A stretch of DNA of 64,000 bases from Streptomyces sp. 11x1 (GTDB lineage: Bacteria > Actinomycetota > Actinomycetes > Streptomycetales > Streptomycetaceae), in contig NZ_CP122458.1 in assembly GCF_032598905.1 (NCBI RefSeq), positions 2,418,001-2,482,000 of the forward strand. The letters are read 5' to 3'. The notes under the pieces were generated by a model. The model was not told the origin of the DNA and searched no databases. It saw nothing but the letters and a program-made list of their open reading frames with translations. Positions 45,840 to 56,200 of this stretch are shown here, one piece after another (the stretch's first letter is position 1; each line of letters starts with the position of its first letter). Made by a program: the position numbers and the translations under genes.

Positions 45840-47063
45840 TCAGCCTCTGCTCCACTTCTGGTGGTCCCGGCCGTTGCAGTCCCACAACTGCAAGCGGGTG
45901 CCGTTACCGGTCTGCCGGTCCTTCACGTCGACGCACTTGTCCGCCCGCGGGTTGACCAGGTCATGCGCGGAGTTCAGCCGGAACTGCTGGGCGGGATTAC
46001 CACTGCAGGTAGCCAACTGGATCACCGCACCGTTACCGGTGGCCCCCCAGGCGACATCCATACACAGCCCCAACGCCCGCACCGTCCCATCGCTCATGAA
46101 ACGCCAGGACTGCTGCGCCGACCCGTTGCAGTCCCAGATCTGCAACGGCGTACCGTCACCCCCAGCGCCCGTCACATCGATGCAGCGGCCCGTGGCATGG
46201 CTCCGGACGGAGACCCTGGCAACCTGTGTGGAACCACTGGAACCACCCGGCTTCTTCTTCTTGGTGCCGGTGGGCGATTTCGTGCCCGATGTCGGACCGG
46301 CCGTCGCCGAAGTCTTCCCCGAAGACGACGAAGCACCGCCCCGGCCCGTCACCTGCCCCCCGGACTTCCCGCCCCCACCACTCTTGGACGCGCCCGTCCC
46401 GGCCCCCGCGCCCGCGCCCGCGCCCGCGCCAACGGTGGCCCGCGGTGTGGAGGAACGCCCGCCCGGACCTACGGTCCCAGCACTGCCGCCAGGGGACGGC
46501 GAAGCCGAACCGACAGCACCGTAGACGCCCCCGTCCTGGGAACCCAACACCGTACCCGGCGTCGCACCGGGCGGAACCGCACGAGCATCCTCACCGTCAC
46601 CACCCACCAGAAACGGCACCGCCATCAACAACACCCCCACAATGGCCGCCCCGGCCAACAGACTCTTGTGCGGCCGCCCCGGCGGAGCCACCGGCTCGGC
46701 CTCAGCCATGCCCTCCGGCCCTTCCGCCTCCCCCACAGCAACAACGGCGGCGCTCTCCGGCTCCGCCCCGCCCCCCTCGGAGACGGCAGCGGTGGCACCT
46801 GCCACGCCCGGCTCCCGCACCGCTCCAGCCACCGGAGAGCCGGAGTCCGGCTCTCCGGTGGCCGACCGCGCCACACCCCCGGCAGACGGCACACTCCCGG
46901 CCGTTCCTCCAGCGGCGCTCGCCTCGCCGACGACGGCGGCCCCTTCAGCAGCCGGCAAACCCACGGACCGTGCCGACCCGGGCGCCGTGGCAACCGCTTC
47001 CGGTTCCGGTTCCGCAGCCTGGGAGGGTGCCTGCCGAGGGCCCTGAGCCTCTGATGCGCTCAT
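45840..47063 (-). CDS. Membrane-anchored ricin-type beta-trefoil lectin
   Basis: A 407-residue protein. About 130 Ala/Glu/Pro-rich cytosolic residues precede one membrane helix (SLLAGAAIVGVLLMAVPFLV, about 134-153). A Gly/Ser/Thr/Lys-rich stalk including (AG)n leads to a C-terminal ricin B lectin domain with three repeats (GRCIDVTGAGGDGTPLQIWD, GLCMDVAWG, DKCVDVKDRQTGNGTRLQLW, QxW motifs). It would display a sugar-binding head outside the cell. ATG 47063 has AAAGGA five bases before it. It lies immediately downstream of the giant gene on the same strand after 195 bases, so the two may be co-expressed. Confidence 0.9.
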   Translation of the reverse strand: MSASEAQGPRQAPSQAAEPEPEAVATAPGSARSVGLPAAEGAAVVGEASAAGGTAGSVPSAGGVARSATGEPDSGSPVAGAVREPGVAGATAAVSEGGGAEPESAAVVAVGEAEGPEGMAEAEPVAPPGRPHKSLLAGAAIVGVLLMAVPFLVGGDGEDARAVPPGATPGTVLGSQDGGVYGAVGSASPSPGGSAGTVGPGGRSSTPRATVGAGAGAGAGAGTGASKSGGGGKSGGQVTGRGGASSSSGKTSATAGPTSGTKSPTGTKKKKPGGSSGSTQVARVSVRSHATGRCIDVTGAGGDGTPLQIWDCNGSAQQSWRFMSDGTVRALGLCMDVAWGATGNGAVIQLATCSGNPAQQFRLNSAHDLVNPRADKCVDVKDRQTGNGTRLQLWDCNGRDHQKWSRG

Positions 47064-47258
47064 GGTGTCCTTTCCAAACGATCGATGAGGGGGGGGTGAG
47101 TGGTGTTCCAGCCGCCCGGCACCGCCCCGGGACGCCTTGTGGGGCGTACCACGTGACAGGGCGGTCTCTGCGGGTGTGAGCGGCCGGTGGTCCGCAGCGG
47201 GCGGGGCACACGGCCCCGCCGCGCCAACGGGAATCGGTGTACAGCCAGGACATGGCTC

Positions 47259-50200
47259 CTAAGGCAGCCGGCCGTCCTTCTTTTGCGCGGTCAGCCGGGC
47301 GAAGTCCTCCCGCACCGCCTCGGGGAAGAGTTCCGGACGCTTGCGCAACAGGTTCGCGAGGTCCGCCGAGGTGAGTGCCAGATCGCGCAGCGGCACTTCG
47401 GTGTCGGGCGCGAGCTCCCAGGTGGCGGTGGCCGACCGCGAGTAGCCCATGCCTTCCACGTCATCGCGTCGCACATGGGTGTCCAGCACGTCCCGGGAGT
47501 CGAGCAGCGCGCGGAACTGCGCACCGAAGTCCTGTACAGCCGCGCTCTGTTCCGTCGAGGACCTTTCGGCGGAGCCGTCCACGGCTCCTGGGACGTCGTT
47601 CGTCGGCCGCTCGCTCTGCCCGGTGTCCGGGGCCTGGCGGCGGCTTCGGGGGAGCGAGATCTGCGAAGGATCCGCCCAGACGAGACGGGTGTTGACGTCG
47701 TCGGGACGGAACCGCAGCAGCGGCTCGCCACCGGGCTGGTGGGAGTGCAGGATCTTCTGGAACACCTTCTCGCTGAACGGCGACCTGGGTTCCGCCCAGT
47801 ACATGTGCGGCCCGTGCTCGACGCCCATGTCGTTGGCGCGCATCTCACCGACGACCCGGTCGTACGACCGGGGAGTCAGCTTCGAACCGCCCGGAGTCGA
47901 GAGGTCGAAGGTGTCGTGATCACCCGTGATCGGCCGTTCGACCCCCGCGCCGTCACGACGGTAGACGAGACCGTCCTTGACGGCGAAAGTGCCCTCGTCC
48001 TTCAGCCGTGCCATGGTCGGCGCCAGGTCCGCGAACTCGTCCAACCGCTGGTCGTAGCGCTCCTTGACACGATCCCACGACTCATCGTCCATGTCGGAGG
48101 GACGCTCGGGCAGGTGCGGCTCGAAGTAGCCGACCAGGCCGACGTCCTGGAGCCTGGCGCCGAGACGAACGTCCACTTCGTTGATCGTCTTCGCCTTGAT
48201 CTTCAAGGGCTTGGGCAGCGCCCCCCTGGCCAGCCAATGGGGCGCGGCGGGATTCGTAGGCCGGACATCGATCACCAGACCGCGCTCCCACGCGAACTGA
48301 CGGAACTTGTTGAAGTTCTTCACCGGTATGCCGTACTGCCGCTCCGCCACCTCCGGCGTCACGACAGCCCCAGGGCCTTCCGAGCCGCTGTCCCGGGCCG
48401 TGCGGGGTGCGGCGGTGGAGTCCTCCGAGGGCCCGGCCGCGTTGGTGCCTGCCGGTCGGTCGTCAGTGGCGTCGCCCGAAGTCCGGTCCGGTCGGGCCAG
48501 CAGGTACTCCCGGCCTCTGCGGTACAGGATCACCTTGCGGCCGTCCGGCTGGTCGCCGGTGGCACGGGTACGGGCGGTGCCGTCCTCGGCGACGACGGTC
48601 ACGTCGGCGCGGAGGACGTCGGCCGCGTGCCGGGCCGCGGCCTGCTCGGTCGCCTCGTCCCAGACGCCGCCCTCAGCGGCGGCGCTCGTGGCGTCCTCGG
48701 GGCGGGTCGTGTGCGGCTGGGCCGTGAGGAGCGCGCGCTCCTCACGGGTGACGTCCGGCAGGCCGGCGACGACGGCGGACCAGAAGCCGTTGCCGTCGCC
48801 CGCGGGTTCGACGAGGGTGTGGACCGTGTCGTCGGGGCCGGTCAGCGTCGGCGTCCGGCCCGGTGTGAAGGCCGGGCGCCAGGGACCGGAACCGGCTGCC
48901 CACGGCGCCGTGGTGTAGGCGGGCCGCGCCGGCCGGGCGGCCGGCGATTCGCGGTCCTGCGCCGCCTCGGCGGGCGCGGGAAGCGGGGGCTCCCGCCGGG
49001 CGTCGGCGGAGGGCAGGGCCGGCCGGTAGTGCTGGTCCTTCAACTGCAGCACGACGTGGGGCAGCTGATCCTCGGCAGGGTCTGCGACCTCGGAGAGCGA
49101 GGGCCAGAAGTCCTGGAACCGCCCGTCCGCGCCGACCACGGTGACCCGTACACCGAAAGCACGGGCGGCCAGCACGGGCAACAGGTCCGCGGCGCCGTGG
49201 TCCCATCCCGCGCGCTTGGGGGCGTCACCCCCGCGCAGCAGCTGCTCCCGGGCCAGACCCTCACGCTGTTTCTCCGGCAGCACGGTGTGCAGCGGTATGT
49301 GGCCGGAATCGGCGAGCTCGCGCCGCTCGGACCTGTTCAAGGGCATCGTGCCGGGCTTCAGGTTGCTGATCCGGACGGTGCCCGTGGAGGTGATCCCGCC
49401 GGCCTCCAACTCGTCGCCGCTGAACGTGTCCCCGGTGTCGGGCGAGGTGACTGCCAGCAGGTCGGCGTGGTGGTGCAGCTCGTCGGCGAGCAGACGTCGC
49501 AGACCCCCGACCAGCTCCTGCCGGTCCGTCACGTCCACCCGGGCGCGGAGCCTTTCCGGGTCGGCGTGGTGCAGTCCTTCGGCGAGGGCGTGGTAGAAGC
49601 CGTCCCCGTCCTCGGGCACGTCGTACAGCGTGTACGACTGGCGGCCCTGCGGCGATTCCGGCGAGATGAGCAACTCGGGATCGCCGGGCGCGCCCTCCTG
49701 GACGACGTACACAGGGCGCTCGGGGTCCGGATCGCGGTCCGCCGCGGTGAACACCACGGCCGGCGGTTCGGTCAGGCCCGCGCGCGTCTCCGGCTCGCCC
49801 GGCCGGTGTGCTTCGGCCGGCAGCCGGTGCCAGCGGGTGAGCCGGTCGGCCTCCGCCCGCACGCGGTGGTACTCGCCGACCGCGTCCTCGGCACGTCGGC
49901 GCAGAGTTTCCAGCAGCTCACTGTTGTCCGGCTCCGGGTTGTTCTCCGGCTCCGAGGTGTCCTCCGGCTCCTGGGTGTTCTCCCGGAGTTCGGCCAGTTC
50001 CCGGCGCGTTTGCCAGTACGCGCGGTCCGCACGTGCCCAGGCGTCGCCCGCCTCGGTGACCTGCGTCCAGGCGTCCTGGACCACGGGCGGGAAGTTCCCG
50101 TCGTCGACGAGGCCCAGGTCCCGGGCGACGTCCTCACTCACGAGCACTTCGAGCACGGTGTCCGCGTGGACGCCCTGCGGAAGGGGCCTGACCCGGCCGA

Positions 50201-53200
50201 ACGCCAGCCATCGCTGCACCTCGGCGATGCCCAACCAGGCGGTCGGGACGGCGAACAGGAAGTGGCGTCCGCCCCGCTCGGTGCCGGTCGCGGCGCTCTG
50301 CCTGGCCGAGACGGCATGCCTGTCGGCCTCGCCGGAGGCGGCCGTCCCGGAGACGGCCGGGAGCGCCGAGCCGGCCTGGCCGGCGGACAGGACCGGCTGC
50401 AGGGTGGCCGAGACGCCCTGGCTCGCGCTGTGCGAGAGCGCGGTGCCGGCGCTGGTGGCATCTCCTTCCATGGTGATCATGGCGCTGTCGGGGAACACCG
50501 TCAGCAGGGTGGCCCGGGAGAGGTCCGGCTTGGAGTAGAGCCGGTACTGGCCGTGGGACCAGTTCACGGACGTGTCGTCGTCCAGTCCCAGAACGCGGTA
50601 GCCGTCCCGGGCCCCGCTCTCCGCGAAGAACGGGGCCAGCGCCGCGTCGCTGATCGCCTCGTCCAACGCCAGCCCCGAGACCGTACCGGGCCGGGTCAGC
50701 GCCGAGTCACGGGCCTTTTCCAGCGCCGCGTCCAGAGCGCGTCCGGTCAGCTCGCGCCCTCGGTCCGGCGTGGCGTCGACGCGGGTGCCGCAGGCCGCGG
50801 CGACGGCCAGCTCGCCGGCCTCCCTGAGGTTGCGCAGCCCGCTGACACGGCGGACCTGGAAACCCTGAGCCGGCGGCTCGAAGGGCGCCCTGGTGCCGTC
50901 GGGCCGTGCAACGGAACGCCAGTCGTCGATGTCCTGCTGGGAGAGTTCCCCCCGTGCCCGCAACCTGACCGACCGCCCGGTCGTGTCCAGCGTGGGCGTG
51001 CCAAGTGGATCGCCTTCCGTGACGGAGCGGGCCTCGGGGACCGTAAGACTCAACGGCATCTGTTCCCGCAGCAGGCCGACCGAGCCCTGGTGGGTGACGG
51101 TCTCGCCGTTTCCACGGTCGAGGGTGAGGCGCAGTTCGTACCCGGTGAGGTATTCGGCGTGCGGTCCGACCGTGTAGAACATCTGCATCCGCTGTTGCGT
51201 GCGGGACCGGCTGGAGGACAGCTGGTCCGCGGTGCCGAGCCGCCCGCTCAGGCCCGCCCGCACGGCTGTGAGATCCCCCGGGTGCGGCGACGCGGCCGAG
51301 GAGACGGTCCCCACGCCCTGGGTGATGCCCCAGCCGACCCCACGGGAGGTTTCCGCGGACCTCTGCTCGGTCTCGCTCACGGTGGCGACCCGGGCGTCCC
51401 ACACGACGAGTCCGTGGTCGAGGCGGTCGAATGTCGACTCGCCGGCGATGAGCTCCACCCGCAGGGAGCCGAAACCACCGCCGATACGGATACCTGCCAG
51501 GTTCCGATGGCTGAGGCGGGTGCGGGCGGCCGCGCCGGTGGAGGTCATGTGCTCGCGCAGGGCCCGCAGCGCTCGCGGAGAGACCATGTCACGCAGCCGC
51601 TCGAGCCCCGTCTCGTCGACGGCGACGCCCCGGTTCCGCAGTTCCTGCATGAAGGCGGTCAGCACATTGCCGGTGTCCAGCTCGCCCGCGGCATACGAGC
51701 CGAAAGGGTGGTCGTGCAGCCACTTCGGAAGCGTCCACGGCCTGGCGGTGTAGCGCGGCACCCGGCCCAGCCCGTCCTGGATGAACCCGAGCTCATGCGC
51801 GGCCTTCTCCGGCAGGTGCCCCAGCCAGTCGTTCGTGAACGTCAGCCGCCTGCCGGCGAAGCTGTTGCGGTTCCACGAGCTCAGCAGCGGGCCGAGGGCG
51901 CCGCCCGGGCGCAGCGAGCCGGCGAGTTCGTGCCGGGTGTCACCCGCGACCAGGACGTGGTGGCGGTCGTCCCCATGGCCGACCTCGAAGGTCACCGTAC
52001 GCGAGACCGCGGTGGCCGTGGTGAGGGAGCCGGCCCGGCCGTACGACAGGCCGTAGGCGGTGGTGAGCACTGTCCCGTCCCGCCCCGTCAGCGCGTGCGC
52101 GGCGGTGACCCCGAGGGACCAGGCGGAGGAGCGGGTGGTGCTCGCCGATCCCGCCGCCTGCAGATCCATGGAGAGCGAGTGTTCGGTCGCTATCGTGACG
52201 GGCTTGGACACCACGACCAGATCGTGGACCCGGATCCGGTGCACCACGGTGCCGTCCTGGTCCCGCAGGCCGCCCTGAGCTCTCAGCAGCAGCCGGGACC
52301 CGGCGGAGGCGGACGCCTGGTCGAAGCCGGCAGCAAGGTACTGCGGTTGGAAGTGCCGCATCAGGAAGTCGTGCGGCAGGGCGCCGGTCCTGGTGAAGCG
52401 CCAGGACCCGCCCGACAACTCCGCCATCAGCTCTTCGGCGGCGCTGTTCAGTTCCGGGTGCGCGCCGATGCTGAGCGTCTGGTAGGGGTGGCTTCCGAAC
52501 ACGTTGTGCCAGGGGCCCTCGTCGCCGGACACGTCCTGCCCGTGGCTCTCGGACGCGGTCAGCAGGTCGCCCCGGGCGTGCGGCTCGCCGGTCACCAGTG
52601 CACGTGCTTCGGTCATGTCCAGTGGTTCCACGACGGATCTCGGGCTGCCCGCCCCGTCCGCGTGCGGATCCGTGGCGGGGGTGTGCTCGTCCGGCACGGA
52701 CAGCAGGACCCGGCCCCGCATCGACGCGAGGGCGCTATCCCCCTCCTGCCGGAGGAAGGACGGCATGCCGAGTACGCCCAGCGAGGCGGCCCTCGCTCCG
52801 CTGCGGTAGCGCGAGAACCCGTCGATCCTCGCGGTGAGTTCCAGGTCGTAGCCGAACAGGTGGGACGATGTCGAGCCTTCGGCCAGTGTCTCGTGCGAGA
52901 CGGTTGAACCGTGGTCGCCGCCGCGGCCCTCGGCGCGCTCCCACCGGGGGCCGGCAGAAACGGTGACCGTATGCCGCGACCCCTCCGCCGGGTCGACCCG
53001 TACGCTCGCGTCGGTCCCCGCGCCGATGGCGCGCGTCACCCCGTGCGAGCCGTCGAGGCGTGTCGTGCCGGGCGCGGCGGCCCTCACGGTGAAGTCGTTC
53101 TGGGTGCCCTCGTAGCGGCGTCCCGTCAGTACACCGCTGATGTGCAGCGACAGGTGGGGGCGCAGCAAACCGGTCGGCCTGGCCATCAGGTCGATGGTGA

Positions 53201-56200
53201 TCCCGGTCGTGGTGAGTGCCTCGAGGCTGCCGGCCACGCTGTGGTAGGACAGCACGTTCATGACCGTCAGGGTGTTCTGCAACGCCAGGTTGTAGTGCAG
53301 CATGTCCCGCCGGCGGCGGCTGTTCGGGGTGCCGGACTCGCCCAGCGGGACGAACAGGTCCGGATGGCGGGCAGCGGCCTCGTCGATCACCCTGTCCGTG
53401 AAGGTCTCCAGCAAGCCGCGCCGCCCATCCGGGCCCGCCAGGTTGCCGCCCGCGTGGGTGAGGGTTTCGACCCTGCTCATGCCGAGCATCGCAGGGCGGT
53501 CCGGGGTCAGGTACAGCGGAGCGAAGGGTTCGACGGCGTTCCTCGCGCGCAGGGTCGTGCCGTCGTCCCAGCCCGCGAGGCGACGTGCCTCGGTGTGTGT
53601 CATCCGGTCGAGACTCCAGGTCTCGACGCTGACGGGCTCGCGCACACCGGGCAAGCGCACCGTCACCGTCTTGACGACCCGGTACAGGGCCGTCGGCGCT
53701 CTCTTGACCCTGCCCACGGTCTTACGGCTTCCCGAGCCTCCGAAGACGGTGCCCTGCGTGGTGCTGCGGCTGAGGCTGCCACCGACACCGGCCACGACCG
53801 GGCCCCAGGCCGGGTTGCCCAAGTCGAAGAACTTGCCGACGCCGGCACTGAGTTCTCTGCTGGACGTCCTGGAGGCGACGCGTTCGTTCGTGACGGTCTG
53901 CTGGATGGTGCTGCGCAGCTCGACGGCCTTGCTCTCGGTGAGCCACTCGGCCTCGCCGGGCACGGCCCTCTCCACGATGACGGCCCCCAGCGGCGACCCG
54001 TCGTCCGCCGACAACAACCCCGTCGTCACAGGGCCCCGGGCCAGCCGGTCCGCGAGACCGTGGAAGTTCTCCGAGCTGAAGAAGCCGACGATCCGTTCAC
54101 GTGCGGCCTTGTTCCCGGCGCCATCCAGCTCCAGCTTCTCCAGGATGAGGTCCCGCAGGCGCTTGACGGGCCCGTATCCCTCGGTGTGCACCAGCCGGTA
54201 GTCGGACTGCGGCCCCAGCTCGATCCTGCTCGGCACGCGGCCCGGTTCGCCGGGTGCCGTCGCACTGTCCGGCAGCCGCACCGCCAGCCCGTGCCGCACG
54301 GCGAAGCCGAACGTGTCCTCGCCCGGGACGCCGCTGTCGCGCCCTCGGCCGGCACTCCCGAGCCGCGGCGGACCACTGACGGAGACCTCGTACCACACGT
54401 CGTCCAGGTGGAGGTGCGACCCGTCCTTGGAGTACTGCTCCAGCCTGGCGGTGCTCCGGTCCCCCATGACGTACTGCTGCGCGCGGGTGACCCCGGCCGC
54501 CGCGCCGACGCGCGCGGACACCGCCCACGCGCCCGGCCACAGGGCAACGCCGGCCGAGAGCCCCGTACTGCTGGACACCTTCTTGGTGGTGCCCGTGGTG
54601 ACCCTGCTTGCCTGCTCCGCCAGCCGCACGGCCGGATCAGCCTGGACATCGGCGAACCGCTCCCAGTTCCCGTAAGGCCGCGTCGTCACTCTGAGCACCT
54701 GGTCCAGGCCGTGGCCGAAGGCAGGGGACTCGTACCCGTCGCCGTCGAAGACGTGCGCGGTGGCGCCGAGCGCGCGCCGCAGGTCCTCCAGCGCCTCGTC
54801 CAGGCCGGGGGTGCTGCTGCTTCGGCCCGCGCCGAGCCGGTCGGTGATCTCCTGTACGACGCTGTCGACGCCGCGGAGGGTGTACTGGCTGAAGCCGAAA
54901 TGCTCCGGCAGCCGACTGTCGTCGTCGAACAGCACCGGTCCCGCCTGTGGCGACGGTGCCGGCATGGAAAGGTCGATACGCGGCGGCCGGTGACTGTCGA
55001 GCTGCGACTCGATCCGGATCGAAGCGTCTCGCCTCTCACCAACCTCAGGGGCGGCCTCGGCACCCTCCTCGGACGCCGCGTCATCCTGGTCCTCCGGCTG
55101 CCCCGAAGAGCGCTCGTCCGCCTCACCGGGCCGAGCAGGCCCGTCACCGGTGGTACCGGCGAACGAGGCGACGGCGGAACCGAGCACGGGCGAAACGACC
55201 TCGGCCGACGGCACCTGGGATGCGTCAGCCGCAGCGCCCGACTCCCCGGCAGCTACCGGGGGCTCGGCTGCGGGCCGTGGCTGCTGGACCGCCGCCGGTT
55301 CGCTCTCCTGGGCCGCCCCAGCCTCATCGGACGAGGAGAACGGCGCCGACAGGGCACGGCCGACGCCCGGCGACCGACGCCCGTCGGCCGCCTCCGGTTC
55401 ATGGAACGACGACTCGGCGGGCACCGCTTCGGTGCGGCCGGAAGGGGCCGGCGGCACAGCGGGGCTCGCGGCGCGCGGTCCGCCGGCGGCAGCCACCTCG
55501 TCGTCCTGACCCGCCGGTTCCGGCTCACCGGTGACGTCACCGGCTCCCGGCCGCTCCTCGTCGTCCTCCGGCTCGGGCGCGGCCTCCTCCTCCGGGTGGG
55601 CGTTCGGTGCGCCCGCGGGGGCAGGACGGTAGGCGGGCGTCCGCGCGGGTGCGCCGGGGGCGGTGATGTCGTCGTCCGCCTCGACGTCCGACAGATCCGA
55701 CAGATTGTCGCCGTCGGTCGTGCCGGGGGCGATCAACAGGGACAGGCCGTTGATTTCCGTTTCGTCCAGGTCGTCGAAGTCCGCCGGCGGGGCCGACGGG
55801 GCGCCGGACGGGACGTTCGAGGGCCAGTCACCCCTCTGCGAGGGATCGGGTTCACGCAGTGTGGTGGGCCGGCCGAAGGGGTCGGCGAATGCGAGTCGCT
55901 CGACGGCCTGGCTCAGAGCCCGAGGTCCGTCTTCCTGGTCGGCGTCGGCGGGCAGTCGCCAGGCGTCGGCGGGCGGCGCCCAGCCGTTCACCAGTTGCTC
56001 GACGAAAGTGCGCAGCTCGGTGCCCCTCGGCAGGAAGCCGACGATTCCACTGGCCATGCGGCGCAGGTCGCGCCCGACCACGAACAGTGTGTGATGGGCC
56101 TGCTCCACGTCATCGGTGCGCAGCAGCGTCAGCCCGACCAGAGCACCGTTCGTCTGCGACACGTTCGCGGCTCGGATGACGGCACCGGGCATCTCTTGCC

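Noticed and set aside
47187..52907. 1,906-residue plus-strand ORF
   Set aside because: Antisense shadow of the C-terminal third of the giant gene; no motifs or start signal.
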